From: JBCCOW01 sp039025855
GTDB taxonomy: Bacteria; Planctomycetota; Phycisphaerae; Phycisphaerales; Phycisphaeraceae
Assembly: GCA_039025855.1 (NCBI GenBank)
Contig: JBCCNL010000011.1
Location: 1 to 64,000 of the forward strand
DNA: 64,000 nt
Direction of reading: 5' to 3'
This document shows, in pieces, positions 32,998-41,443 of the stretch (the first letter of the stretch is position 1; every line of letters starts with the position of its first letter). The notes under the pieces are model-generated. The model was not told the origin of the DNA, searched no databases, and saw nothing but the letters and a program-made list of their open reading frames with translations. Position numbers and translations under genes: made by a program.

Positions 32998-35124
32998 TCA
33001 TTCAGACGGGCCGCCGTACAGCCGGCCAGCCATCTCGCGGGACGCGTCGATCATGGCGTCGTGCGGGGTATCGGTGACGGACAGGAAGCCGATGCCGTGG
33101 TTCTCGCCGTCGCTGGATCGGCCGGTCGCGGTCTGATCGCGGAACTGGAACCAGTGGACGCCCACCACGAGCGGGTTGTCGACCGCCGAGGCGACGTAGC
33201 CTTTGAACAGCTCGGCCTTGTGCTCCGTGCTATCCGCGCGGACCAGTCCACGGTTGAACACGCCGCGGTCGCTAGCCCCGAAGTGGAACTCGCCGATCAC
33301 GATCGGCTTGTCGAAGTCGGCCATCGGCGTCCAGCCAGACAGCGTGTGGCGATAGACATTGAACGACACGACATCGCAGTACTCCGCAGCGATGCGGGCG
33401 ACCTGCTTGTTGTAATGGGCGAACCGGCAACCGAGATAGAGCTTGTCGGGTGCGATCTCTTTAAAAACCCGCCGCACCGTTGAGAAGTAAGCGTGGACGA
33501 TCTGTGCGTTGAACTCCACGAGGTCGGCGTGGGCCGCGTCGGTCTGCGGGTCGGACTCGCCCTTCACCGCGTCGTCCCAACCGGCGTAACTCACACCCCA
33601 GGCGGCGTTGAGCTTGGCGATGTCGCCGTACTTTTCCTGAAGGAACGCGAACATGCGCTGCTTGGCGGCCTGATTCGGCTTGGCGGTGAGCAGGCCGCGA
33701 GCCAGGTGGTCTTCTTCGCCCCAGGACAGCTCGTTATCGAGGAAGTAGCCGATGCACCACGGGTCGTCGATCGTGCCGCGGGTCATGTTGGTGATCCGCC
33801 GGCGGAGCTCGGGCTCGAAGCCGGGGTTGAACGGATCGGAGACCCGGTTCCGCGTGCCGCGCTGCCACGGCAGCTTCGGTGCGTTGATGTAAACCCAATG
33901 GGTGTAAGGGATCGACGTGTCTTCGAACAGCTTCGGGTCCGACCAGCAGCCGATGGTGTTCAGGCCCCAGTTCATCAGCCGGGCAGGGGTGATGCGGTAC
34001 CACTGCTGCTCCCAATCTTCGCCGTACTTGCGGAGCAGGTTGGCGCGGGAAAAGCCGAAGGTCTGGACCGTGCGTTTGGCGTAGTCGAAGCGCCGAACCT
34101 TCGCCTCGCCGAGGAAAGCCTGCATCGCGGGGTCGCCCGACTCCCAGGGCGGATCGACAAACCACGAATCCCGGCCCTGATCGATCGGCGTGCCCCCACG
34201 CGCTGCCGGGCCGTGCACCACGCTCACGCCAAGCGAGAAAAACAGGCGTCCATCGGGGTCAACCAAGTGCCACCTGCCATCGACCTTTTCTGTACGGAAG
34301 TGCCCGGTCGCTTCCAGCTGCGGCCCGTCGGCCCAGCCCCCCCACTTGTTCCACGAGTCAGGCCGAGGCGACTCCCGCACGTCCGACGCCTCCTGCTCGG
34401 CGGCGTGTTTCAGATCAGCGTCGCTCTGCACCTTCCCCGGCCAGTCCGCGTGGATGTACTGCCCGTACGTATCGATGAACGGGAAGAACGGCTCCGGGAT
34501 CGTCAGCGATGACGGGTCGAACCGCCCGGTCGCCCGGACCTCATCGACCGCAAAACGGAACGACTGCTTCGGGGTCGCCAGGAAGACCTGCATCTCACGG
34601 ACGCGTGTCGGGTCGATCCCGTCGCCGTGCGAGCCCCGCCTGCCCCACGGTGTCCCTTTCATCCCCTCGAGCTTGGCACGCAGTTCGGCCGCAAACTCGC
34701 GGTCGATCTCCACCACGATCGTGCCCGACTCCTTCGGCCCCAGCGTGATCTTCCCGCCGATCGACTCCCGGCCCTTGCCCTTCGGCGGGCTGTCCACCCG
34801 GGCGATCAGCCGAACACCCTTGTCGTCAAGGTTGGTCACATCGACCTCGATGTGCGTGTACTTCGAGAGGTCCCACACCGCGGAGTTCTTGCCCGGCGGC
34901 CGCCACCGCACGTTGGGGTAGGGCGATGTCGTGCCAGAGACCACCTCGAGACGCGGGCCGTTCGGGCCTTCGCCGAGCGTGGCCGTCGTGTCGTTGGTGC
35001 GGATGCGATCCATCACCGCGGGGTCGCTGAAGTCCTGAATGATCAGCGGCTCGTCGGCATGCGTGCCGAACGCCAACACGAACACCAGTGTCAGGATGGA
35101 CAGATCACGGAGCGTGTGCATCAT
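32998..35124 (-). CDS. Secreted GH50-like beta-agarase
   Basis: A 708-residue exported enzyme. Signal peptide residues 1-25. An N-terminal beta-sandwich (about 30-215, CBM-like: HIEVDVTNLDDKGVRLIARVD region) precedes the barrel. Catalytic (beta/alpha)8 region 240-700 opens with WHLVDPDGRLFFSLGV, has the acid/base Glu in YFLDNELSWG and the nucleophile Glu in IVIGEFHFG, the GH50 arrangement. Likely cleaves agarose or a related red-algal galactan. The start ATG 35124 overlaps the stop of the prepilin-like gene (ATGA). Under a LacI regulator two genes upstream. Family call is good; exact substrate is inferred. Confidence 0.82.
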   Translation of the reverse strand: MMHTLRDLSILTLVFVLAFGTHADEPLIIQDFSDPAVMDRIRTNDTTATLGEGPNGPRLEVVSGTTSPYPNVRWRPPGKNSAVWDLSKYTHIEVDVTNLDDKGVRLIARVDSPPKGKGRESIGGKITLGPKESGTIVVEIDREFAAELRAKLEGMKGTPWGRRGSHGDGIDPTRVREMQVFLATPKQSFRFAVDEVRATGRFDPSSLTIPEPFFPFIDTYGQYIHADWPGKVQSDADLKHAAEQEASDVRESPRPDSWNKWGGWADGPQLEATGHFRTEKVDGRWHLVDPDGRLFFSLGVSVVHGPAARGGTPIDQGRDSWFVDPPWESGDPAMQAFLGEAKVRRFDYAKRTVQTFGFSRANLLRKYGEDWEQQWYRITPARLMNWGLNTIGCWSDPKLFEDTSIPYTHWVYINAPKLPWQRGTRNRVSDPFNPGFEPELRRRITNMTRGTIDDPWCIGYFLDNELSWGEEDHLARGLLTAKPNQAAKQRMFAFLQEKYGDIAKLNAAWGVSYAGWDDAVKGESDPQTDAAHADLVEFNAQIVHAYFSTVRRVFKEIAPDKLYLGCRFAHYNKQVARIAAEYCDVVSFNVYRHTLSGWTPMADFDKPIVIGEFHFGASDRGVFNRGLVRADSTEHKAELFKGYVASAVDNPLVVGVHWFQFRDQTATGRSSDGENHGIGFLSVTDTPHDAMIDASREMAGRLYGGPSE

Positions 35125-35948
35125 TCGAGGACATCCCAAAGGTCGGAAGGCACGCCGCCGGCGACGGCGTATTCATCAAACGGCAAGCGCTCGACATGCC
35201 CGTCGAAGAACGCGATGTTGGCCGAGTCGTTGTGGCGGCCCGCCACCGCGTTCTTGGCCGCGCTGTCGTTGAGCAGGTCCTCCCCGAGGTAGTTGCCCGA
35301 GTCCGCCTTCGTGAGTGTGAGACGGGTGCCGTCGGCGTAATGCAGCGTCTCCGACGGAGACACAACCTGGATCGCCTGATACACGGGGGGTTCGAAGATG
35401 CCGGTCGGGTCCGCCGGCGCAACCCGCAGATTGAAGCTGGGATTTTGCCCACTGGCGGGGACCAGGTCTTCTACCGTCTTCCCGTAGCTCTCGCGGAGGT
35501 CGTAATCCCCATTCCCGGCAGGCCCAGCGAGCGCCGTCGAGGCACTCGGACAGATGTATTCCTCGGTCACACTGATCCACCTGCTGCCCGTATCCGTCAG
35601 CGACAGCTTCATCGAACGCCGGTAGTCCACGTTGTTGTACCAAGGCACGTGATGCGCATCGTTCGCCGACACCGTCCCGTTCACGTGCAGGTCGCTCGCC
35701 CCGTTGTCGTCCACCCAGTGCGGCACGTGATAGTCCCGGTTGTCCGCGAGATAGATCGCGTCGGCCAGCGCCATCTGCTTCAGAATGCTGGCACACTGCG
35801 ACGCCCGCGCCGCATCACGCGCCGCACTCAGCACCGGCAGCAGGATCGCGATCAGCAGCGCGATGATCGAGATCACCACCAGCAGCTCAATGAGCGTGAA
35901 AGCTCGGCAAGCGCCACGGGATGAGCAGACCGATCGCTGACGCGTCAT
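35121..35948 (-). CDS. Prepilin-type pseudopilin-like protein (H-X9-DG type)
   Basis: A 275-residue protein with an N-terminal type III signal: short basic leader, then AFTLIELLVVISIIALLIAILLP, cleaved before the Phe by a prepilin peptidase and embedded as a helix. The globular part has the planctomycete pattern ending in HNDSANIAFFDGHVERLPFDEY (H-X9-DG). Such proteins are multiplied in planctomycetes and are thought to build surface structures or type II pseudopili. Its start overlaps the lacI stop (ATGA) and its stop overlaps the agarase start, so translation is coupled on both sides. Probably helps export or display of the agarase. Confidence 0.87.
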   Translation of the reverse strand: MTRQRSVCSSRGACRAFTLIELLVVISIIALLIAILLPVLSAARDAARASQCASILKQMALADAIYLADNRDYHVPHWVDDNGASDLHVNGTVSANDAHHVPWYNNVDYRRSMKLSLTDTGSRWISVTEEYICPSASTALAGPAGNGDYDLRESYGKTVEDLVPASGQNPSFNLRVAPADPTGIFEPPVYQAIQVVSPSETLHYADGTRLTLTKADSGNYLGEDLLNDSAAKNAVAGRHNDSANIAFFDGHVERLPFDEYAVAGGVPSDLWDVLE

Positions 35949-37057
35949 GGCGTGACTCCTGTGGGGGCAGACGGCGGAGCGGTGCTCTCACGGACCATGA
36001 GCTCGGCATCAAACGACTCATGAACGCCAGCCCGCGCGGCTTGACCCGAAGTCGTCGAGGCGCGGTCGATCAACAGCTCGGCGGCCCGCTGCCCCATCTC
36101 TTTCACCGGGTGCATGACGGTGGTGAGCCGGGGCATGAACTGCCGGGACAGCCGAGAGTCCTCGATGTTGACCAGGGAGATGTCACGGGGCACCGACAGG
36201 CCGTGGTCCGCCAGGAACCGGATCGCGGTGGTCGCCGAGAGGTCTTCGTAGGCCACGATCGCCGTGGGCCGGGCCGCGCCCATCGAAACGAAATAACCCG
36301 CCCCGTACTCGCCCGCCAGCTGCAGGTGCTGATTACCCCGCTCCACCGAGACCGGCGACTGTTCGGGGCCAAAGATCAGGGCCGGGTCGAGCTGGAGACC
36401 GTTGCGGACGATCGCCTTGACATACGCCTCACGCCGCAGCTCGTTGTGCGGCACCGTCTGATGGCAACACGTCCCGAGATACCCGATCCGGCGATGCCCG
36501 AGACCGACCAGGTGGTCCACCGCTTTGCCGATCGCGTCGTCGTGATTAAACATCACCGCATCGAGGCCCGGCAGCGGCCGGTGACAGTCGATAGCCACCA
36601 CCGCATCGCGGCGCTCCAGCAGTTCGGCAAGCCAGGACTCATCGCCGTCCACCCGCAGCACCAGCAGGCCATCAACCCGCTGCTCGACGAGCGTGTCGAG
36701 ACAACGCTGCGGCGGCTCGTTGCCGTTCATGTTGATGACCGACAGGTTGTACTTGCGGGCGACGCAGGCCAGCTCGATGCCGTGCAGCACGTGCCCTTCG
36801 TAGTTGCTGCCGATGCCCGACCACGGGCCGCGCGGGATGTAGATCCCAAGGGCCTGCGTCCGCCGCAGGGCGAGCGATCGGCTGGCGTAGTTGGGCCGGT
36901 AGTTCAGCTCACGCGCAATGTCCTGCACCCGTTGACGCAGGGCATCGCTCACCGAGATGTTCCCACGTGAGCCGTTAAGCACGGCCGAGGCAGCGGCTTT
37001 CGAGCAACCGGCCAGGCGCGAGACTTCGGTCAACGTGGGGGCTTTGAGTTGAGTCAC
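35945..37057 (-). CDS. LacI-family transcriptional regulator
   Basis: A 370-residue repressor. HTH at residues 6-30 (TLTEVSRLAGCSKAAASAVLNG) and the hinge helix YRPNYASRSLA; the rest is a periplasmic-binding-protein-like sensor (ALGIYIPRG ... DGLLVLRVDGDE ... RIGYLGTC). GTG 37057 is the likely start: it places the HTH at the N-terminus as usual, and a promoter predicted at 37159-37131 would start the mRNA downstream of the alternative ATG at 37135. It should respond to a galactan-derived sugar and control itself and the coupled prepilin-like and agarase genes through the palindrome at 37145-37162. Confidence 0.9.
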   Translation of the reverse strand: MTQLKAPTLTEVSRLAGCSKAAASAVLNGSRGNISVSDALRQRVQDIARELNYRPNYASRSLALRRTQALGIYIPRGPWSGIGSNYEGHVLHGIELACVARKYNLSVINMNGNEPPQRCLDTLVEQRVDGLLVLRVDGDESWLAELLERRDAVVAIDCHRPLPGLDAVMFNHDDAIGKAVDHLVGLGHRRIGYLGTCCHQTVPHNELRREAYVKAIVRNGLQLDPALIFGPEQSPVSVERGNQHLQLAGEYGAGYFVSMGAARPTAIVAYEDLSATTAIRFLADHGLSVPRDISLVNIEDSRLSRQFMPRLTTVMHPVKEMGQRAAELLIDRASTTSGQAARAGVHESFDAELMVRESTAPPSAPTGVTP

Positions 37058-37130
37058 AGGAAGCGGCTTTGGAGCGAGTAACGAGAGTCTTGAAACCGGA
37101 CTGCGAACGCGGGAGATAAACCGGTTAATA

Positions 37131-37162
37131 AACATAATCTCCAAACGTTAACGCGTCAACGT
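37131..37162 (-). promoter_or_regulatory. lacI-agarase operon promoter with LacI-type operator
   Basis: The plus strand at 37145-37162 holds an 18-bp near-perfect palindrome, ACGTTAACGCGTCAACGT (8 of 9 pairs), centred on CG as LacI-family operators are. On the minus strand TTGACG (37159-37154), 17 bases, TATGTT (37136-37131) forms a sigma-70-type promoter whose -35 lies inside the palindrome, so bound repressor would block it. Inference; fits autoregulation. Confidence 0.6.
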
Positions 37163-37236
37163 GTGGCTCAAAAAAGCCGCCCAAGCCTGTTCTTAATAGG
37201 CCGTAAGTGGAATAAAATCAGACGCTAAGCGAAGAT

Positions 37237-37890
37237 GTGACAACCGCGCCCACCATGCCCGCACCCCTGCTCACCCCGCAGCTCGTCCTCCAGGCCTACG
37301 CCGCCGGCGCCTTCCCCATGGCCGACGGTCGACGCGGGCCCATCCGCTGGCTCAGCCCCGACCCCCGCGCCATCTTCCCCATCACGCCCGACGACCCCGC
37401 CGGTGCCTTCCACACCCCCCGCTCGCTCGCCAAGCTCCTCCGCCAGCAGCCCTTCACCCTCCGCCTTGACGCCGACTTCCCCGCCGTCATCACCGCCTGT
37501 GCAGACCCCCGGACCTCCGACCCCGACACCTGGATCAGCCCCGACATCCAGCGTGTCTTCACCGACCTCCACCGCGCCGGATTCGCCCACAGCATCGAGG
37601 CCTACGACGCCGACAACCAGCTCGTCGGCGGCCTCTACGGCCTCGCCCTCCACGGCGCCTTCTTCGGCGAGTCCATGTTCTCCCGCGTCCCCAACGCCTC
37701 CCGCGTCTGCCTCGCCCACACCATCTCCCACCTCCAACAACAGGGCTTCACCCTCTTCGACGTCCAGTTCACCAACCCCCACCTCGAACAGTTCGGCGTC
37801 GCCGAGATCCCCCGCAGCGACTACCTCGATCGACTCGAACGCGCGATCCAGCTCGACGTGTCGTTCACCCCCAACCCCGCCGCGCCCTGA
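37237..37890 (+). CDS. aat: Leucyl/phenylalanyl-tRNA--protein transferase
   Basis: Adds Leu or Phe from aminoacyl-tRNA to N-terminal Arg/Lys of proteins, marking them for ClpAP through ClpS (N-end rule). The 217 residues match the family. Visible signatures: QLVLQAYAAGAFPM, IRWLSPDPRAIFP, GGLYGLALHGAFFGESMFSR and FDVQFTNPHLEQFGVAEIPR. The frame opens with GTG 37237; ATG 37255 is an alternative. Divergent from lacI and convergent with the LysM lipoprotein gene, 15 bases apart. Confidence 0.95.
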   Translation: MTTAPTMPAPLLTPQLVLQAYAAGAFPMADGRRGPIRWLSPDPRAIFPITPDDPAGAFHTPRSLAKLLRQQPFTLRLDADFPAVITACADPRTSDPDTWISPDIQRVFTDLHRAGFAHSIEAYDADNQLVGGLYGLALHGAFFGESMFSRVPNASRVCLAHTISHLQQQGFTLFDVQFTNPHLEQFGVAEIPRSDYLDRLERAIQLDVSFTPNPAAP

Positions 37891-37905
37891 CGGACCGCCC
37901 GATCA

Positions 37906-38343
37906 CTAGGGCAGCACGATCTCTTCGCCCACCGTCATCCGCTTCGGGTCCAGCCCCGGGTTCGCCTCGAGGATGTCTACCCAGCGCTGCCCGTCGCCAT
38001 ACTCCTGCTGTGCGATCTTCCACAACCGATCACCCTTACGGATCGTGTAGGTCCGAGCCGCCACCGGCTCCGTTGCAGGCTCGCTCACCCCGACCGCCGG
38101 CTGCGTCGCCGCGCCCGACCTCACGACCGGGTCCTCCTCCGCCGGCCCCCCATCCATCCCCGCCGACGCCGAGCCCGCATCACCCGGCGGCACCTCGATC
38201 AGATCGAACCCACCCCCACCACTCAAGCTCGTCGGCCCCGGCACCGCCGGCAACGGCTCCCGCACCGCACATCCCCCCAATGCCCAACCACCCGTCACCA
38301 CCGCCAACGCCAAACCAAACGTCACCCATCGATCCATCATCAT
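37906..38343 (-). CDS. LysM-domain lipoprotein
   Basis: A 145-residue lipoprotein. The signal peptide ends in a lipobox (WALGGC), the Cys being the lipidation site at about residue 26. A Gly/Pro/Ala-rich linker of 60 residues follows. The C-terminal 48 residues are one LysM domain: RTYTIRKGDRLWKIAQQEYG, then WVDILEANPGL and the closing GEEIVLP. LysM binds peptidoglycan GlcNAc chains, so the protein probably tethers an envelope membrane to the wall. Three consecutive Met codons (38343, 38340, 38337) are possible starts; AAGGAAAGG lies upstream of the first. Confidence 0.85.
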   Translation of the reverse strand: MMMDRWVTFGLALAVVTGGWALGGCAVREPLPAVPGPTSLSGGGGFDLIEVPPGDAGSASAGMDGGPAEEDPVVRSGAATQPAVGVSEPATEPVAARTYTIRKGDRLWKIAQQEYGDGQRWVDILEANPGLDPKRMTVGEEIVLP

Positions 38344-38407
38344 CACGCCAGCCTTTCCTTCACACTGCAACCCTGACTGCACTACACCCCTCTAGCATAA
38401 CCACTGG

Positions 38408-40477
38408 CTAACCCACCAACGCCTGCCCCGGCATCAACGGCGGCATGGGTGCCCCCATCGCGTCCGACACCGCCCGGATCAGCTCCACCTCCGGCGTCGT
38501 CACCTCCCGGTCGGCCGACACCACCGTCGCCGCCGCCCGGATCACCCGCCGCTTGTCCGCGGGCCGCAACGCCTCGATCGCATCGAGCGCATCGTCCAGC
38601 TCGCCCAGGTTCGACGTCGGCATCGATGAATGCGTCAGCCGCACCTCCAACGCCTCCAGCCCCAGTGCGTACGCCACCTCCTGCTGCTCTTGTTCAGGGT
38701 GACCCACCCGCGCCAATGCACCCAGCACACGCCGTACCGGTACCGCCAACGCCACCATCGTCTGCCGACCCTCCCGCCGCGGCGGCGGACGGAACGCCCG
38801 CAACACCAAACGCCGCAGCACCCACTCAAACAAGCTCACCTGACCGTCCGCCCGCACCAACACATCCACGTTCGCCACAAACCCGTCACGCTTGCCCGCG
38901 TCCCACCCTCGCAGGCTCGGCAGCGCCAGCTCCAGCAACGGCAACCGCCAACGCGGATCGACCCGCGGCGACGCCTCCACCAGCCGCTTCATCAGCCCGG
39001 CCGTGTCCTTGTCAATCCGCTTCTTGAACTGGCTCCACTGCTCCGCCCGCGCCGCCGCCCCCGGGTCCAGCAACAGTACGTACACCAGCGCCTCCGCGCT
39101 CAGCCCACCGCGTGCCGCCTGCTTGAGCGCCTCGGGGATCTCCTCCAGCAGGGCATGGGCATACCGCACATGCTCCGGCGTCGGCTGCCCGATCTGCTCC
39201 ACGGCACTAGGCCTGCGCGACCCACCTGAGAGCGCAGCCGCACCAGCTATCCCCGCAGCCCCGCCCGGCAGCCCCGGGATCGACGGCACTCCCGGAATCT
39301 GAGGCACCCCTGGGATCGGCGGGATCGTGGCCCGCGACCCCGATGACTTGCCGCCACCACTGTCCTCGATGACATTCACATCCGCGACCGGCTCGAGATA
39401 CTGCCCGTCCCACGACGGCTGCACCCGCTTGATCCGCTCGGGCAGCGGCGGGTGCGTCGCCATCGCCCCGCCGATCCACGAGCTCACCGCTGACGCGAAG
39501 AACATGTGGCTGATCTCCTCGGCATGCCCGTTCTCAACCTTCGCCCCGTACACCCCGCCGCCGATCTTCTTCAGCGCATCAGCGATCCCGTCCGGCTGCC
39601 GCGTGAACTGCACCGCCGCCGCGTCCGCCAAGTACTCCCGTTGCCGCGATACCGCCGCCTTGATCAGCTTGCCCGCGACCACCCCGATAAACCCGATCGC
39701 GATCAGAGCGATCCCCGCCAGCGCGATGACAATCTTGCCCTTCGCGTCGTCGTTGTTCCGCCTGGACCGGACCGCGCTGGAGTAGAACGCCGACCGCAGG
39801 GCGAGCTGACCGAGCAGCCCGATCAGGATGATGCCGTGGATGATGCCGATCAGGCGGATGCTCAGCCGCATATCCCCGTTGAGGATGTGGCTGAACTCGT
39901 GGGCAACCACACCCTGCAACTCTTCGCGGTCGAACGCCTCCATCGCCCCGCGCGTCACGCCGATCACCGCGTCCTCCGGCGCATACCCCGCCGCGAACGC
40001 GTTGATCCCGCCCTCGCCGTCCATGACATACACCGGCGGTACCGGCGTCCCCGACGCGATCGCCATCTCCTCGACCACGTTCAACAGCCGCTGCTCCGCC
40101 AAGTCCTTCCGCTGCGGGTCATCCCGGTCCAGCAGCCGCCCCCCCATCAGCTCCGCGACCGACTTCCCGCCCCCCGACTTGAGCGCACTGATCTTGTACA
40201 GCGATCCGCCCCCCACCAGCAGCATCACCCCCAGACTCACCACCGCGAACAGCCCCGGGTTAAGTAACAACTCAACGAGCGAAGGCGGAGCCGACGCGGT
40301 CTGCCCCAACCCCGTCGGGACCCCGCCCCCGTCGTCCGCCGCCCCGGTCAGCACAACCAGCGTGATCGCAAGGGTCAGGTACGTCGCCGCGATGATCCCG
40401 ACCACCGCCACGATAAACAGCACTACCAGCCGGCCCGACCGCTTGCGAGCGACATCCTGGTGTTCAAAGAAGTCCAT
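38408..40477 (-). CDS. M48-family membrane metalloprotease with long C-terminal extension
   Basis: A 689-residue HtpX-like zinc protease, twice the usual size. Two N-terminal transmembrane helices (about 17-45 and 75-92), catalytic HEFSH (H193, E194, H197) after GVV, another membrane hairpin (about 208-275), and the third zinc ligand presumably in the DAAAVQFTRQPDGIADAL region. Residues about 390-415 are Pro-rich repeats of the IPGVP type. The C-terminal part (about 430-689) is helical and ends in a TerB-like segment (ADREVTTPEVELIRAVSDAM). Follows lemA on the same strand; LemA plus M48 is a known pairing. Start ATG 40477; a TTG two codons upstream is less likely. Confidence 0.87.
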   Translation of the reverse strand: MDFFEHQDVARKRSGRLVVLFIVAVVGIIAATYLTLAITLVVLTGAADDGGGVPTGLGQTASAPPSLVELLLNPGLFAVVSLGVMLLVGGGSLYKISALKSGGGKSVAELMGGRLLDRDDPQRKDLAEQRLLNVVEEMAIASGTPVPPVYVMDGEGGINAFAAGYAPEDAVIGVTRGAMEAFDREELQGVVAHEFSHILNGDMRLSIRLIGIIHGIILIGLLGQLALRSAFYSSAVRSRRNNDDAKGKIVIALAGIALIAIGFIGVVAGKLIKAAVSRQREYLADAAAVQFTRQPDGIADALKKIGGGVYGAKVENGHAEEISHMFFASAVSSWIGGAMATHPPLPERIKRVQPSWDGQYLEPVADVNVIEDSGGGKSSGSRATIPPIPGVPQIPGVPSIPGLPGGAAGIAGAAALSGGSRRPSAVEQIGQPTPEHVRYAHALLEEIPEALKQAARGGLSAEALVYVLLLDPGAAARAEQWSQFKKRIDKDTAGLMKRLVEASPRVDPRWRLPLLELALPSLRGWDAGKRDGFVANVDVLVRADGQVSLFEWVLRRLVLRAFRPPPRREGRQTMVALAVPVRRVLGALARVGHPEQEQQEVAYALGLEALEVRLTHSSMPTSNLGELDDALDAIEALRPADKRRVIRAAATVVSADREVTTPEVELIRAVSDAMGAPMPPLMPGQALVG

Positions 40478-40483
40478 AGGCAA

Positions 40484-40571
40484 AGTGATAAACGATGAAT
40501 GATCAGTGATGAATACCGAGAGTGGCTACAGGTACCAGCCATTCATCATTCATCACTTATGACTTATCACT
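40484..40571. repeat. Intergenic hairpin repeat filling lemA-M48 gap (family C)
   Basis: Left arm 40484-40514 and right arm 40541-40571, about 31 bases each, pair at 24 of 31 positions. Both arms are built of GATGAAT/AGTGAT-type units. It occupies nearly the whole gap between the lemA stop and the M48 start, 6 bases from the latter. No T-run. Resembles in design, not in sequence, the other periodic hairpins near 46.7 kb and 52 kb. Confidence 0.65.
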
Positions 40572-41170
40572 CAGCTGAACGATACCTGAGGGGCCTCGCG
40601 CTGCGACGCCTCTTCGATCTCGTAATAGGCCGCGTCATCGAAGCCGAAGATGTTCGCGAAGATCACCGGCGGGAAGTTCTGCTTGTACGTGTTGTACGTG
40701 TTCACGCCGTCGTTGTAGGCCTGCCGTGAGAAGGCGACCTTGTTCTCGGTCGCGGTCAGCTCTTCAGTGAGCTGCATCATGTTCTGGTTGGCCTTGAGGT
40801 CCGGATATGCCTCGGCCACCGCCATCAGCCGGCCGAGTGCGCCCTCGAGCATGCCCTCGGACGCGGCGAGCTCCTTCATCTGAGCCAGCTTGGTCGGGTC
40901 GCCATCGACATTGATCTGCGCCTGCGTCGCCTTGGCCCGGGCGTTGAGGACCGCTTCGAGCGTGTCCTTCTCGTGGGCCATATACCCCTTGGCGGTCTCG
41001 ACGAGGTTCGGGATCAGGTCGTGCCGCCGCTTGAGCTGGACATCGATCTGCGCGAAGCCGTTCTTCGTGCGTTCCCGCAGCGTGACCAGCCGGTTGTAGA
41101 TGCCGATCACGTAGAGCACGATGGCGATGACGATGACCAGCAGGACAACGCCGATGATGATGGGCCACAT
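40571..41170 (-). CDS. lemA: LemA family protein
   Basis: A 199-residue protein with one N-terminal transmembrane helix (IIIGVVLLVIVIAIVLYVIG, outside-in) followed by YNRLVTLRERTKNGFAQIDVQLKRRHDLIPNLVE, the diagnostic LemA core, and an antiparallel helical coiled body (ENKVAFSRQAYNDGVNTYNTYKQNFP). Function is unknown, but it is repeatedly found beside membrane M48 proteases, as here, and may present or regulate substrates. The stop codon touches the right arm of a hairpin repeat. Confidence 0.93.
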   Translation of the reverse strand: MWPIIIGVVLLVIVIAIVLYVIGIYNRLVTLRERTKNGFAQIDVQLKRRHDLIPNLVETAKGYMAHEKDTLEAVLNARAKATQAQINVDGDPTKLAQMKELAASEGMLEGALGRLMAVAEAYPDLKANQNMMQLTEELTATENKVAFSRQAYNDGVNTYNTYKQNFPPVIFANIFGFDDAAYYEIEEASQREAPQVSFS

Positions 41171-41443
41171 ATGCGGTCTCCGTTGGAGGGACTAAAGCAA
41201 CCGGACAATAACAGGCACAGCCACGGCCCAACTGCGACCGCATATGCGGATCGTCGCAGATTCGCGAAGCACGGGCAAACACCTCGGCTACGACGGTATC
41301 TGACTGGCCGCTTGACAGCATCTACAACACCGCTTCGATGGATCTTGAAAGATCTAACCGCCACAAGACCGCCCGGTTTCGCCAACACGCGAGACAACGA
41401 ACCAACGCCGGATCGCTCCGCTTCACAGCTAGACATCAACGGA

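Noticed and set aside
41171..41443. Possible small gene in the largest intergenic region
   Set aside because: 273 bases upstream of lemA hold only short frames without start context. A CCGCATATGCGG palindrome (41238-41249) and GATCTTGAAAGATC near 41340 are visible, but nothing codes.
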